64,000 nt of DNA from Nitrospira sp. (GCA_016715825.1 JADJXO010000013.1:335001-399000), one strand, 5' to 3'. Numbered from the stretch's first letter, positions 25,734 to 34,724 are shown. Made by a program: numbers and translations. Notes: generated from the letters alone by a model not told the origin.

Positions 25734-26489
25734 GATGCATCACTCCTTTGCTGTGCGGTGAGGTGCTCACTCCGGTTGATGCGACAAGACTGATAAACTT
25801 CTCTGGAACGTATCAGCCCGTACAAACTTTCTCTTTAATTCGATCAGACTAATACTGGGGTATCACCGAATCACACGACTTTCGAGCAGGCCTATCCCCC
25901 CTCCTTTCTCCAAAAAATTCAGAAAGAGCCTGGATATATTGCTGTCTGACGAGAGAGAGCTGAAAAGAGCTGCTATCGTGGGGCGTATACTCTGGGAGAA
26001 GACCGGATCCGAATAATGACTTGCGTGCTACTGAGGTTGTACTTATTCTCAGGCCGATCATTCCCCCCCCTGAAAGGCGATGTATTTATATACTGCCTTC
26101 CACATAGTGTCAACCGACTTGAAGGCAGCTCACTCAATTGGCGTGGATCCCTCAATATCCCTGTGCTGGAACCATTGCTCGGCATCTGTTTCGATCTGGG
26201 CCTTCCTTGTTGGCCCTCGTTTTCAGAAGATGAAAGCAGGACTTGATTGGATTCACTCTACCTTTCTCATGCTTGTGAACATGCAATCAAGAACTTTTAA
26301 GCTTTCGTCGACGCGGATGTTCTGAAACCTACCTCTCTCTCACTATGACCTCACTATAACGATGGTCACAAAACGGTTAAAAACTTACAGCCTTCTCAAG
26401 ACTCTCGGCAGGGAGAGTTTTTGTGTTTGCGTCACGTTCCTGCTACACTGCCAGTCTCATCTAATCATCCAAGGCGACGAGTCACCGCT
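25734..26489. other. Divergent intergenic region, 756 bp, upstream of urtA
   Basis: This stretch lies between the divergent urtA and lipoprotein genes and is visibly more AT-rich than the urt genes. It contains a run of C at about 26047-26054. Short frames in it lack ribosome sites and recognisable products. The urtA promoter must be here, but I cannot identify a convincing sigma-70 or sigma-54 site, nor an NtrC-type palindrome. Confidence 0.5.
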
Positions 26490-27422
26490 ATGCATGAACC
26501 AGCTTTGTCAGTCGTTAGGCGCCTAGTGCACTGCTTCATGATGAGTTGTTTGACCGTCATCGCCGTCGGGTGTGCCGGATCTCGCCCCTCCACCCCCATT
26601 CACGAGGCTGCTGTTGGCAAGGTGTTCCTTGAGCAGGTCCCGGACAAATCCTTTCAAGCCGCACACCCCATCAAGCTATCGGAGACGACGGTCGTCGATA
26701 TCTTGCGTGGCGTCCATACGAAAGAAAAATCAGGACTCTTGTTGCTGCTCGGCAAGGCGTTGAAATCCACGAACCTTAACGATATCCGGACGTTCTCTGA
26801 GGATGACATTGTATACCTCGCTCCTCATATTACGACCGCCCTCGCACAAGCGACACCCGATCAACGAGTGGGTTTTCATGTGTATTCCGGACCAGCGATT
26901 TCTCAACAACCGAAAGCCAAACAACAGAGAGAAACCACGGCAGGCTATTTCTTCGCAGACGGCCTCTCCTTGCACTTTACACTGACTCAATACCGATACT
27001 ACCCTGGGAAAAAGTCGACCAGCAGCCAGAAGGAGCCTCGTTCTCTCCCGGATACCGATGGGTTACGTGACAGAGAAGTGACGTTCATCCCCGAGGCTGC
27101 TGTGCGACCTGACGTGTACGATCGGTCAAGTTGGATTGGAAAATCTGAAGATCATTCGCTTGCGATTGACTACCAACTCTTGACGAAGGTTCTCACCGCT
27201 CCTCAACCAGCCCCAACGGCGCAGCAGCGTCCTGCAGCTTCGCCGGCTGCGGTATCGTCCCAATCAACAAGCGCGGTTCAATCGCCGCCTACTGGAAAGA
27301 GCGATGCAGACATCCAAGCATTTAAGGAAGAACTCAAGGCACTTCAAAAGAAAGTCGATGAGCAAAGCGCCGAACTCCAACGACTGAAAAGCGACCAGTC
27401 AAAGAACACACCGACCCCCTAA
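26490..27422 (+). CDS. Putative lipoprotein with C-terminal coiled coil
   Basis: 310 residues from the ATG at 26490 (the frame opens at 26421). The N-terminus has a basic stretch, a hydrophobic segment and the lipobox TVIAVGC, so it is probably an outer- or inner-membrane lipoprotein. The middle region is a globular domain of about 200 residues with no family I recognise. A Pro/Ala/Gln-rich linker leads to a C-terminal heptad-like helix (FKEELKALQKKVDEQSAELQRLK). Single gene on the plus strand, convergent with scpB. Confidence 0.65.
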   Translation: MHEPALSVVRRLVHCFMMSCLTVIAVGCAGSRPSTPIHEAAVGKVFLEQVPDKSFQAAHPIKLSETTVVDILRGVHTKEKSGLLLLLGKALKSTNLNDIRTFSEDDIVYLAPHITTALAQATPDQRVGFHVYSGPAISQQPKAKQQRETTAGYFFADGLSLHFTLTQYRYYPGKKSTSSQKEPRSLPDTDGLRDREVTFIPEAAVRPDVYDRSSWIGKSEDHSLAIDYQLLTKVLTAPQPAPTAQQRPAASPAAVSSQSTSAVQSPPTGKSDADIQAFKEELKALQKKVDEQSAELQRLKSDQSKNTPTP

Positions 27423-27566
27423 TCATCATCGACGCGACTCGACGATCAGGTCGCCGCACAAAGCGGTCGACGTCACGACTCCATCTTGATACAACCTCTC
27501 ATGACGCGTTGTATCCTATGAAATTGAACAATACGGCACTGTCGCTGTTTGTGAAATTCTGGGCGG

Positions 27567-28373
27567 CTAGTGACTGGCCGGTTGGGGATCAAACATCTCC
27601 TCCAACTGAGGAGAAGACCCGACCTCGACACTGACTGAGGTCTCTTCATCTGTTTCGATCGTCTCCATATTCGCCTTTTCCGAATCTTCCTCCGGCATCC
27701 TGTCTCCATCGATGGGAAGGAGTGCCTGTTCCCCTTCACCAAGCTCCTTGAACTCTCGGAGTGGAGGCAAGTGCGAGAGATCGCTCAGACCGAAGTGCTC
27801 TAAGAAATACTTCGTGGTCCCATACATGATCGGACGCCCAGGAACTTCCTTGCGCCCGACGATCCGAACCAGCTTCCGTTCCAAGAGGGTGCGCAACACG
27901 CCGGAAGCTTCTACGCCACGAATTTCTTCGATTTCCGCACGTACGAGCGGCTGCTTGTAGGCAATAATCGCCAGGGACTCCAGTGCAGATCTGGACAGCT
28001 TCGCCGTTGCCTTGCTTTTGTCCAACCGCTTGATCCAGGAGACATATTCCTGCTTGGTCACAATGCGATACCCGCCCGCGATTTCGGCCAGGCGCACCCC
28101 ACGTCCTTCTTGCTCCAGTGCTTGGCCAAGGTTCTGCAACCCCTCTTCCACCTCAACCTTTGTCACTGTCCCAATCACCGAGGTGAGTCGAACAACCGAC
28201 ATCGGTTCGGAAGACACAAAGAGAAGCGATTCCAGGATTGCCTGAAGCTCGGCCCCGCTCTGCACGGGGTCAAGACCAACGGCTCCTTCCGCGGAATGTC
28301 CATTGTTCGCCGCAATATCCATCGCGCTGAGTTCGGTCGTCTCCTGAACCAAATCTGCCTCTCCTGACGTCAT
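27567..28373 (-). CDS. scpB: Segregation and condensation protein ScpB
   Basis: 268 residues from the ATG that overlaps the scpA stop (ATGA at 28370-28373). Two winged-helix domains at about residues 40-190 carry family segments ILESLLFVSSEPMS, LAEIAGGYRIVTK, LSRSALESLAIIAYKQP and RGVEASGVLRTLLERKLVRIVGRKEVPGRPIMYGTT. The C-terminus is acidic and probably disordered. With ScpA and an SMC protein (not in the window) it forms the condensin that compacts and separates chromosomes. Confidence 0.95.
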   Translation of the reverse strand: MTSGEADLVQETTELSAMDIAANNGHSAEGAVGLDPVQSGAELQAILESLLFVSSEPMSVVRLTSVIGTVTKVEVEEGLQNLGQALEQEGRGVRLAEIAGGYRIVTKQEYVSWIKRLDKSKATAKLSRSALESLAIIAYKQPLVRAEIEEIRGVEASGVLRTLLERKLVRIVGRKEVPGRPIMYGTTKYFLEHFGLSDLSHLPPLREFKELGEGEQALLPIDGDRMPEEDSEKANMETIETDEETSVSVEVGSSPQLEEMFDPQPASH

Positions 28374-29176
28374 ATCCCCTTCCATTCTTCCCCGACGGTG
28401 TGAAGCTCCGCCGGATCCGGCACTAGAGAAAATGTCCGTGACACCAGAATCGGTCCGAATGTCTCGGCTTGAAACACCCGGGCTACCCGAAGTCGCATCA
28501 GTTCAAGCAACGCCAAAAACGTGACGACGATCATCACCCGATGAATCGGCCCTTCAAACAACGCTGCAAAGGAAACCGAATCTTTCCCTTCGAGCGTTTC
28601 GAGGATGAGGTTCATCCGCTCACGCACCGTGAGATTGTCAGGTACGATTTCGAGCAACCGGCTGCTTGGATTTCGATCGAGCACTTCCTGAAGCGCATCA
28701 ACCAGCTCAAACAGAGAGACATTTTCTAACGGGAGATCGTCTTCAACCTGCTCGACCGGTGGTACGTGTTCACGCCAGAAGATCTCGCGCCACATTCGTT
28801 CCTGGCTATCAAGCTGACTCGCCGCTTCTTTGAAGGCCTTATATTCGAGCAACCGCCGAACGAGCTCTTCTCGTGGATCCGGCCCGTCCTCTTCATCGTC
28901 CGCCCGCTCATCTGCAGGCAACAGCATTTTGGACTTGATCTGCAGTAACGTCGCGGCCATGACCAAGAAATCGCCTGCCACATTGAGATTCAGTTCCTCC
29001 ATCGCCTCCAGATACTCCAGGTACTGCTGCGCAATCATCGCGATTGGAATATCGTAGATGTTGATCTCATTTTTCTTGATGAGATGGAGTAGGAGATCGA
29101 GCGGCCCCTCGAAATTCTCGATGCGAACCTGGTACGGGAGTTCGGTCTGTTTAGAATCTTCTGGATGAGAGTCCAC
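28370..29176 (-). CDS. scpA: Segregation and condensation protein ScpA
   Basis: 268 residues. The kleisin N-terminus YQVRIENFEGPLDLLLHLIKKNEINIYDIPIA is nearly canonical, followed by YLEYLEAMEELNLNVAGDFLVMAATLLQIKSKMLLP and a C-terminal winged helix that binds SMC heads. Translationally coupled to scpB. The interval to the pentapeptide-repeat gene upstream is 73 bases. Confidence 0.95.
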   Translation of the reverse strand: MDSHPEDSKQTELPYQVRIENFEGPLDLLLHLIKKNEINIYDIPIAMIAQQYLEYLEAMEELNLNVAGDFLVMAATLLQIKSKMLLPADERADDEEDGPDPREELVRRLLEYKAFKEAASQLDSQERMWREIFWREHVPPVEQVEDDLPLENVSLFELVDALQEVLDRNPSSRLLEIVPDNLTVRERMNLILETLEGKDSVSFAALFEGPIHRVMIVVTFLALLELMRLRVARVFQAETFGPILVSRTFSLVPDPAELHTVGEEWKGI

Positions 29177-29249
29177 AGGAGGTGTTTATATCAACTTATA
29201 GAGAGACGGGCAAGCCCGAATCTATATATTGTGGATAACCAGGCTCCAT

Positions 29250-30314
29250 TCATTTGACCTTGATGAGGTACGCGATCAGCAGCGCCGCCACCACAAGAAA
29301 GACCAAGGTCAGGACATACTGCCCTTCCCGAGTGTGGAACAAGCCATCTGATTGCTCGGAAGCGAGGCGCTTTGTGTGGTCCAAGATCGGTGGCTGGTCG
29401 AAGCGCGCCGTTCCCAGGTCGTCGGGACGCTTGAATTCCGCGCTGGAAAAATCGACTGACCCGAGAAACTGGGCACCGGCAAACAGGACCTCGTTCTCAA
29501 AAATCGTAAACCCAAAGAAGGTCTCACGGCTGAAGATCGCCTCGCCAAAATCGATTCGACTCTTGAAGTGGCTTCCAGAAAATCCTGTTCCTTGGCCAAA
29601 CCTCGACCGCTCAAACGTTGCCGGTTGCTCGAATGTTACTTCAAGGAACTCCGCCATACCGTCAAAGAGTGCGCCCGTACAGTCCAGCGGACCCTGAAAC
29701 GTCGACTGATGAAATCTGGTGCTGGGTCCAAATTTCGTTTCCCGGCAGACCGTTTCCCCCATGAAGCGCCCCCGAACAAAGTGGGCTTCCTTTTCAAAAA
29801 TGGCGCCGGAGAGATCGACCTTCTGCTGGAAAACCGAACGTGAAAGATCTACACCCTCTCGGAAACGAGATCCTTGAAAATCCACCGGCCCCTCAAACCG
29901 AAGGACATTCTCAGAAAACCGATGCCGGAGCACTCCCCGCACATCGGATTCTCGAATCGACAATGCCGCACGCACAGCCCGCTTCCGATCTTCAACCTCA
30001 TTCGAACCGGCAGCAGGTTCCACGGGAAGGCGATCAAACACAAGGTCTCCGCGGATGACGACTCCGACTAGATCGACTCGACGCCCCTGTGCGATCGCAT
30101 CGATCACCGCTTCACCGGCCACGGCATGGGCGTCACGTTCGTCTGGAGAGCACGTGGAGGGAAGATGGGTGACTAGTTCGGCTGAAGGGTCACTCGTCCG
30201 TGGCGCCACCACGCAGGTTGCACTGGACTCATATGACGCGACGGCGATCATGCTACTGATCACCAGAACGCTACAGCAACAGCGTCCTACTCGCATCAGA
30301 CATAGACTCTTCAC
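29250..30314 (-). CDS. Pentapeptide-repeat protein with C-terminal membrane helix
   Basis: 354 residues. The N-terminus has a hydrophobic signal-like segment. From about residue 135 to 300 there are regular repeats with Phe every five or ten residues (VDFQGSRF, VDLSGAIF, TRFHQSTF, AEFLEVTF, IDFGEAIF), which predict a right-handed beta-helix. The last 20 residues are a membrane helix ending in a basic tail. Probably displayed outside the membrane. Function unknown: such repeats serve as gyrase mimics or scaffolds in different proteins. Confidence 0.75.
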   Translation of the reverse strand: MKSLCLMRVGRCCCSVLVISSMIAVASYESSATCVVAPRTSDPSAELVTHLPSTCSPDERDAHAVAGEAVIDAIAQGRRVDLVGVVIRGDLVFDRLPVEPAAGSNEVEDRKRAVRAALSIRESDVRGVLRHRFSENVLRFEGPVDFQGSRFREGVDLSRSVFQQKVDLSGAIFEKEAHFVRGRFMGETVCRETKFGPSTRFHQSTFQGPLDCTGALFDGMAEFLEVTFEQPATFERSRFGQGTGFSGSHFKSRIDFGEAIFSRETFFGFTIFENEVLFAGAQFLGSVDFSSAEFKRPDDLGTARFDQPPILDHTKRLASEQSDGLFHTREGQYVLTLVFLVVAALLIAYLIKVK

Positions 30315-30470
30315 AGGGATTGGGTGGAATCAGCTCGCGAGTTACATTCGTATGACACGGCGAGAGCAACTACCCGTTGCTGAGTTGATCAGGCACCCGC
30401 CGGCGGACATCACGGGCTCCAGCGGCGGGCGAGTGGATGAGCCGCGTCCGATGAGACCTATTTCTCCCCC

Positions 30471-30486
30471 TGGCTCTGACGAGCCA
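30471..30486 (-). terminator. Short GC hairpin downstream of the H1-like gene
   Basis: TGGCTC-TGAC-GAGCCA (extendable by a C-G pair) is found 16 bases past the stop of the gene at 30502-31008. No T-run follows, so this is a weak candidate terminator. Confidence 0.35.
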
Positions 30487-30501
30487 GCGATAAGAATGTA
30501 A

Positions 30502-31008
30502 TTAGTTATTTCGGTAATCGTCGTCCAACAAATCTTCCGACTTCCCGATCAGCTCGTCTCCGTCATCATCGGCGTCAAGTCCTAATTCTTCTTGTACTTC
30601 GTCCTCATCGATCTCATCTTCCATTTCCAACTCATCACCGATCATCTCATCTTCATCGAGATCGACGTCCTCAGGCTCGACTGCCATAGCCGGCTTGGTC
30701 ACCACCGGCTTGCGTGGAGCAACATCCTCCTCTTGAGGAACCAGATTGTTAGCAGGCACGCTGGTTCGAGGAGATGAGGGGGTAGTCTTCTTCCTGGAAG
30801 ATTTCGAGGCTGCTCTAGCCGGTTTTTTGACAGGTTTTTTCTTTGCTACCGGCTTGGACTTCTTGACGGCCACGCGCTTTTTCACGGTCTTCTTTGCCGC
30901 CGTTTTTTTTGCCACGGTCTTCTTTGGCGCTCTCTTCTTCGGTGCTGATGCGGCTTTCTTCTTACCAGACGGCTTCTTCGTGACGGCCTTTTTGTTCTTC
31001 TTCGCCAT
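30502..31008 (-). CDS. Histone H1-like basic protein with acidic tail
   Basis: 168 residues from an ATG 5 bases after GAGGAGGGA; an upstream in-frame start (31083) is unlikely. Residues 1-85 are Lys/Ala/Pro-rich (KKNKKAVTKKPSGKKKA, KKTVAKKTAAKKTVKKR), like the AKP repeats of H1-like bacterial DNA-binding proteins. Residues 110-168 are strongly acidic (EDVDLDEDEMIGDELEMEDEIDEDE). The charge split suggests nucleic-acid binding with self-regulation by the tail. Low complexity makes homology calls unreliable. Confidence 0.7.
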   Translation of the reverse strand: MAKKNKKAVTKKPSGKKKAASAPKKRAPKKTVAKKTAAKKTVKKRVAVKKSKPVAKKKPVKKPARAASKSSRKKTTPSSPRTSVPANNLVPQEEDVAPRKPVVTKPAMAVEPEDVDLDEDEMIGDELEMEDEIDEDEVQEELGLDADDDGDELIGKSEDLLDDDYRNN

Positions 31009-31297
31009 TCCGATCCCTCCTCTTCGTTTCAGCGCGGCGCAACGGCCTCCATCTAGCATGAACGAATAGCCTCTTGCAACCACCCCGATCCAATTTTTGA
31101 GCGACCAGCTGCGTTCTCATTGCTTCGGATCCAACAATACCCCGAGTCATCACCGACCCGGTTGGTTTCATGCGCACAGACCATGGAAGGCATCACACCT
31201 CCCAGGCTTCGCCACGTGCTAAAATGACGATACAAGGATGGACAGAATCCTTTACCCGTTTGTTGCGTCTCACGACGAGAACGTCTTATTTTACTGA

Positions 31298-31687
31298 GTG
31301 ATTCCTTTCGTGAATCGGATACTTATCATCCTATTCGTTGGATGGGCAGGCCTCGGCTCAACCAACATGGCACTAGATACATCCCTGCCAGTACGGATCA
31401 TGATGGAGGACGGCTCTCCCTACTATATCCCGATCGCCCCAACGATTGAGAGCCACACCCCTATTCAGTGGGACAATCCGACACCGACTCACCACACAGT
31501 TACCCATAGCGGCTGCCAAAACGATGGTAGCTCGTGCTTGTTCGATTCCGGAGCAGTATCTCCCGGGTCGTCTTTCAGCGTTCCAGGCTTGCCGGCCGGT
31601 CGTTACACCTACCACTGCCGGATCCATCCCATCATGCGAGGTCAGCTGATCGTCACCGACAGTCCATCAACCCCTTCTCAACTATAA
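31298..31687 (+). CDS. Small cupredoxin (blue copper protein)
   Basis: 129 residues with a signal peptide (about 1-25). Type-1 copper ligands are all visible: a His in the PTHHTVTH segment near residue 65, and Cys, His and Met in YHCRIHPIM near 105-113. It should be a periplasmic single-electron carrier of the plastocyanin/azurin class. The start is a GTG at 31298. It precedes the methyltransferase gene by 83 bases on the same strand; a functional link is not evident. Confidence 0.85.
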   Translation: MIPFVNRILIILFVGWAGLGSTNMALDTSLPVRIMMEDGSPYYIPIAPTIESHTPIQWDNPTPTHHTVTHSGCQNDGSSCLFDSGAVSPGSSFSVPGLPAGRYTYHCRIHPIMRGQLIVTDSPSTPSQL

Positions 31688-31770
31688 GTTGCATGCACTT
31701 TGCTCTCTTGCAGGACCGGTGATGGCTCCTGTAGTCTGCCGATGTCTGACACAGACGGTTCCCCGCCATC

Positions 31771-33258
31771 ATGAAACCTGCTGCCATCCACAAACCCCAT
31801 GACTTAACGGGTGAGACCCGAGGCCTTCTGGCCTGGCACATCCCTGATCTGGTGGTCTACCAACACAGCTTCGACGAATGGTGGTTGGCACCCCTCGATG
31901 ACAACCTGCCGCTGATCCGGCTGAACCGTACCGGGCTTGGCCTGCTCCAGGCGATGAACGGCCATACGACGGTCGGGGCACTTGTTGAACAGTATGGCGC
32001 CAAGATTTGCGGGCCCGAGGGACAACCTGGCGAATGGCACCTTGCGCGATGGGCAACTCCCAACTACTCACTCTGTTATTACGGGACCGCACCACCCGGC
32101 GGTCATCGGCATAAAGCCAAATGGGATACCCTCTTACAACAAGTCCGCGAAGGCTGGTCTGGGCGAGAAGAATTTGAGGGAGAGCACCATCTGGAAACGT
32201 TCCATGTGCATGAGTTGGCCCAGAGCGACGGAGATGATCGTCACTTTGACCTGATTGAAACCACCGTCTCTCACCTGTTCCGTGAGCCAAGCGAAGCTCT
32301 CGCTGGCTTGACCTACGGGCAGCTTCTCATGCGGCAACTCCGGCGGTTAGGCTGGTTCAATCCCAAACCAAAGGTTCTACTGGAAATCGGCGGGGGCTTG
32401 GGGTACGTCGCACAGGAACTGGGCAAGGGCCTACTCCCCTTCGAGAAACAGGGGATCACCTATTTGTCGCTCGATATCACCGAACCGTTTCTCAAGCTCC
32501 AAGTCTCTCGAGCCAAGGCCGGTGGATGGAAGGTCTCCGGCACCAGGGCAAACGCCGAATCGCTTCCTTTCGCCGATCATTCCGTTGATCTGGTGATCGA
32601 TAATGAAAACATGGCAGACATGACACCGGTGCAATTGAGCAAAAACGAGCTCACATCCGGAGTTGGAGACACACCGCAACATCAAGAGGCCCTGGATTGG
32701 ATCAGACGGCTCCGTTTGCCGATCGAGACGGATCTCCCGGAATCCGTCATCTTTAACTTGGGGCCGATTCGCTTTGTTGCCGAATTGTGGCGAGTCCTCA
32801 AGCCAGGCGGTCGCGCCTTTCTCACCGAATTCGGGATCGAGCAAGGGTGGCCGGCACCCGTGAAGCTACCGGGACATACCGAGTACGAAGTTCAATATAG
32901 CCATATGCGGCAAGCGGTGCGCTGGCTCGGGTTTCAAGAACGGTATCTGTCCCTTCCGCAGTTTCTGGGACTCAAGCCGGACACAAAGGTCCTCTGCACC
33001 GGCGCGACGTACACCCTCCAGCGATTCTGCGAGGCCGTCAACCGACCTTTTTCCGTGCGTGCCTACACGGAAAAGGAGTTACAGGAGGCTTTAGGAGACA
33101 CGCTCCCAAAAGTCCAGGGCCTTCACTACCACGACCTGGCTGATCCAGCCTGGTTCGGCCTTCAAGATTTCAAAGTGCTGCTGTTGGAAAAACCGGGCGG
33201 CACGCCGAAAGCGCAATTCACCGAGCAAAAAGGCTATCGGTGGTATTCGCAGAAGTAA
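31771..33258 (+). CDS. Large SAM-dependent methyltransferase with PqqD-like N-terminal region
   Basis: 495 residues. The N-terminal 100 residues contain a short alpha/beta segment (LIRLNRTGLGLLQAMNGHTTVGALVEQYG) that resembles PqqD-type peptide-chaperone domains. A class I methyltransferase follows, with the SAM loop LLEIGGGLGY near 207, a strand-2 acidic residue in YLSLDITEP, ANAESLPFADHSVDLVIDNE near 270, and LWRVLKPGGRAFLTEFG near 335. A C-terminal 100-residue extension ends in GYRWYSQK. Its 3' end is present twice more downstream (33971-34058 and 34787-34879). Substrate unknown. Confidence 0.75.
   Translation: MKPAAIHKPHDLTGETRGLLAWHIPDLVVYQHSFDEWWLAPLDDNLPLIRLNRTGLGLLQAMNGHTTVGALVEQYGAKICGPEGQPGEWHLARWATPNYSLCYYGTAPPGGHRHKAKWDTLLQQVREGWSGREEFEGEHHLETFHVHELAQSDGDDRHFDLIETTVSHLFREPSEALAGLTYGQLLMRQLRRLGWFNPKPKVLLEIGGGLGYVAQELGKGLLPFEKQGITYLSLDITEPFLKLQVSRAKAGGWKVSGTRANAESLPFADHSVDLVIDNENMADMTPVQLSKNELTSGVGDTPQHQEALDWIRRLRLPIETDLPESVIFNLGPIRFVAELWRVLKPGGRAFLTEFGIEQGWPAPVKLPGHTEYEVQYSHMRQAVRWLGFQERYLSLPQFLGLKPDTKVLCTGATYTLQRFCEAVNRPFSVRAYTEKELQEALGDTLPKVQGLHYHDLADPAWFGLQDFKVLLLEKPGGTPKAQFTEQKGYRWYSQK
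33161..33258 (+). repeat. Methyltransferase 3'-end repeat, copy 1 (intact gene end)
   Basis: The last 98 bases of the methyltransferase gene. They encode FKVLLLEKPGG through GYRWYSQK and stop. This is the reference for two downstream copies, each about 800 bp apart. Confidence 0.85.
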
Positions 33259-33288
33259 GATCGTTCAGACAAGGGTACCGGTACTGCC

Positions 33289-33573
33289 TCAGGCTGCGAA
33301 TTCGACTCGAATCGTACGTCCAAGGCGCGCCTCAAGGGTGATGAGCATTTCGAGGCTGAATTTGTCCCATTTCCCACGAACGAGATCGGAGACACGCGAT
33401 TGTGCAATACCAAGTCGCTTGGCCGCTTCGGCTTGAGTCAGCTTCTGTTTTTCGATGTAGAGACGAAGATCGCTCATCAAGTTGGAACGCATTTGGAGCA
33501 CAGCCGCTTCAGCCGGATCGAACCCAAGGTCGGCAAACACATTGCCGCTCGATTTCGTCGTGTTCTTTTTCAT
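33289..33573 (-). CDS. XRE-family antitoxin, HigA-like
   Basis: 94 residues. The helix-turn-helix is at about residues 45-70 (LTQAEAAKRLGIAQSRVSDLVRGK), a standard XRE fold of the type found in small type II antitoxins. The start overlaps the toxin stop by four bases, so toxin is translated first, the order seen in higBA systems. The antitoxin should bind its own promoter and neutralise the toxin. The module lies between copies 1 and 2 of the methyltransferase 3'-end repeat, on the opposite strand. Confidence 0.85.
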   Translation of the reverse strand: MKKNTTKSSGNVFADLGFDPAEAAVLQMRSNLMSDLRLYIEKQKLTQAEAAKRLGIAQSRVSDLVRGKWDKFSLEMLITLEARLGRTIRVEFAA

Positions 33574-33890
33574 GATCGACCTCCAATCTGACGATACCGT
33601 TTCCGCGCCAACTCAATGTCTTCTCTTCTGGTCTTCCGTGTCTTCTTCTGGAACACATGCAGCACATACACAGTCGTGGCGGATTGGGCCACATAGAACA
33701 CGCGCCATTCTCCCAAGACATGGATGCGAATCTCCCGCACCCCGGCGCCCACCTCGCTCATGGGCCTCCAGTCAGAAGGGTCCAGCCCTCGCTGAATAAA
33801 GCCCAACTCAAGACCAGCCGCCCGCCGGGCCTCCGCAGGAAAACTCCTGGGATCATCACGACTCGACCCAACGAACTCCAGGGCTTTCAT
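33570..33890 (-). CDS. HigB/RelE-like toxin (Gp49 family)
   Basis: 106 residues. Family features are LEFVGSSRDDPRSFPAEARRAAGLEL at the N-terminus, a central VREIRIHVLGEWRVFYVAQSATTVYVLHVFQKKT block and a basic C-terminal helix. These proteins are ribosome-dependent or free mRNA endonucleases of the RelE superfold; the module probably works in plasmid or cassette maintenance or stress response. Complete frame, four-base overlap with the antitoxin. Confidence 0.85.
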   Translation of the reverse strand: MKALEFVGSSRDDPRSFPAEARRAAGLELGFIQRGLDPSDWRPMSEVGAGVREIRIHVLGEWRVFYVAQSATTVYVLHVFQKKTRKTRREDIELARKRYRQIGGRS

Positions 33891-33970
33891 CGAAAGCTCT
33901 ATATAAGTTTATTGATAACAGGATCAACGGATATGGATGATCACATTCTGGCTTGTCCAGACTCCTCGGC

Positions 33971-34058
33971 TTCAAGAGACTGTTATTCAAAAGCCCGGCG
34001 GAGCCTCGAAGGCCCAGCTCACCGAGCAAAAGGCTATCGGTGGTATTCGCAGAAATGA
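33971..34058 (+). repeat. Methyltransferase 3'-end repeat, copy 2 (degenerate)
   Basis: This 88-base segment matches the last bases of the methyltransferase gene: a TTCAAG start, the AAGCCCGGCGGAGCC core, and an almost identical GGCTATCGGTGGTATTCGCA tail. One base is missing in the A-run (four A instead of five), so the GYRWYSQK tail is out of frame with the rest of the copy. Confidence 0.8.
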
Positions 34059-34067
34059 CCGTCAGCC

Positions 34068-34097
34068 TTAGACAACGAAGCCATTCCCCGCTATAAT
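34068..34097 (+). promoter_or_regulatory. Sigma-70 promoter of the VapBC-like module
   Basis: TTAGAC (34068-34073), an 18-base gap and a perfect TATAAT (34092-34097) lie just before the antitoxin ATG at 34108. Transcription would begin about 4 bases before the start codon, giving a nearly leaderless message; no ribosome site is visible, in agreement. Confidence 0.6.
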
Positions 34098-34107
34098 TGC
34101 CGCCATC

Positions 34108-34311
34108 ATGAGCACGCGATCTACTGTGCGTACGAGACCCCCTAAACGTGGTCGAAAAAGTGCCTCCTCCCTCAAGGCAAGGAAGCCTCGCCCGGTGTGG
34201 GAAGAAATCTTGCGCATCGCCCGAGCTATTCCTGAGCCTGACCTCCACAAACTGCCCACAGATCTCGCCGCTCACCATGACCACTACCTCTACGGCAGCA
34301 ACGGAACGTGA
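34108..34311 (+). CDS. VapB-like antitoxin
   Basis: 67 residues. A basic N-terminal region (RTRPPKRGRKSASSLKARK) precedes a short acidic helix typical of toxin-wrapping tails (VWEEILRIARAIPEPDLHKLPTDLAAHHDHYLYG). The last part matches the common tail of antitoxins paired with PIN-domain toxins. The stop overlaps the toxin's GTG start (GTGA). It probably represses its own promoter. With the toxin broken, it may be an orphan. Confidence 0.7.
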   Translation: MSTRSTVRTRPPKRGRKSASSLKARKPRPVWEEILRIARAIPEPDLHKLPTDLAAHHDHYLYGSNGT

Positions 34312-34724
34312 AACGGCTTTTTGCGGACACAGCGTACTGGATCGCCCTCACCAATTCGTTCGACCAATACCACACCAAAGCCGTTGACGTGTCCTCGACC
34401 TTGGGAAATTGCCATATGTTCACAACGGAGGAAGTTCTTACTGAGTTCCTCAATGCCTTAGCCGACAAAGGACCTCGTGTTCGCTCCGCCGCAGTCGAAA
34501 TGGTCGAAACCATCATTAACAACTCGGGCGTCACTGTGATTCCATAAAGCCGCCGCACATTCAGCCGCAGCCTCGCCTTCTACAAATCCAGACCGGATAA
34601 AGGATACAGCCTGACCGACTGCGGCTCGATGCTGCTCATGCGTGAGCGCCATCTATCAGCGGCTCTGACAACCGACCGGCATTTCGAACAGGAAGGGTTT
34701 ACTGCGTTACTGCGCACTCGATAG
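34308..34724 (+). pseudogene. PIN-domain toxin (VapC-like) interrupted by an in-frame stop
   Basis: The frame runs from GTG at 34308 to a TAG at 34722 with one TAA at 34545-34547 and no frame change. The first 79 residues (KRLFADTAYW with the catalytic Asp, TTEEVLTEF with the Glu) and the part after the stop (YSLTDCGSMLLM and TTDRHFEQEGF with the two further Asp) together make a complete four-acid PIN active site. At the stop, family members usually have Gln, so CAA or CAG to TAA/TAG change is likely. Truncated before two of four catalytic acids, the product should be inactive as an RNase. Confidence 0.8.

Noticed and set aside
27489..27515. GATACAAC...GTTGTATC inverted repeat between the lipoprotein and scpB genes
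   Set aside because: The 8-bp arms are separated by a 12-base loop with no T-run. It may be a weak bidirectional terminator, but the support is too low to list.
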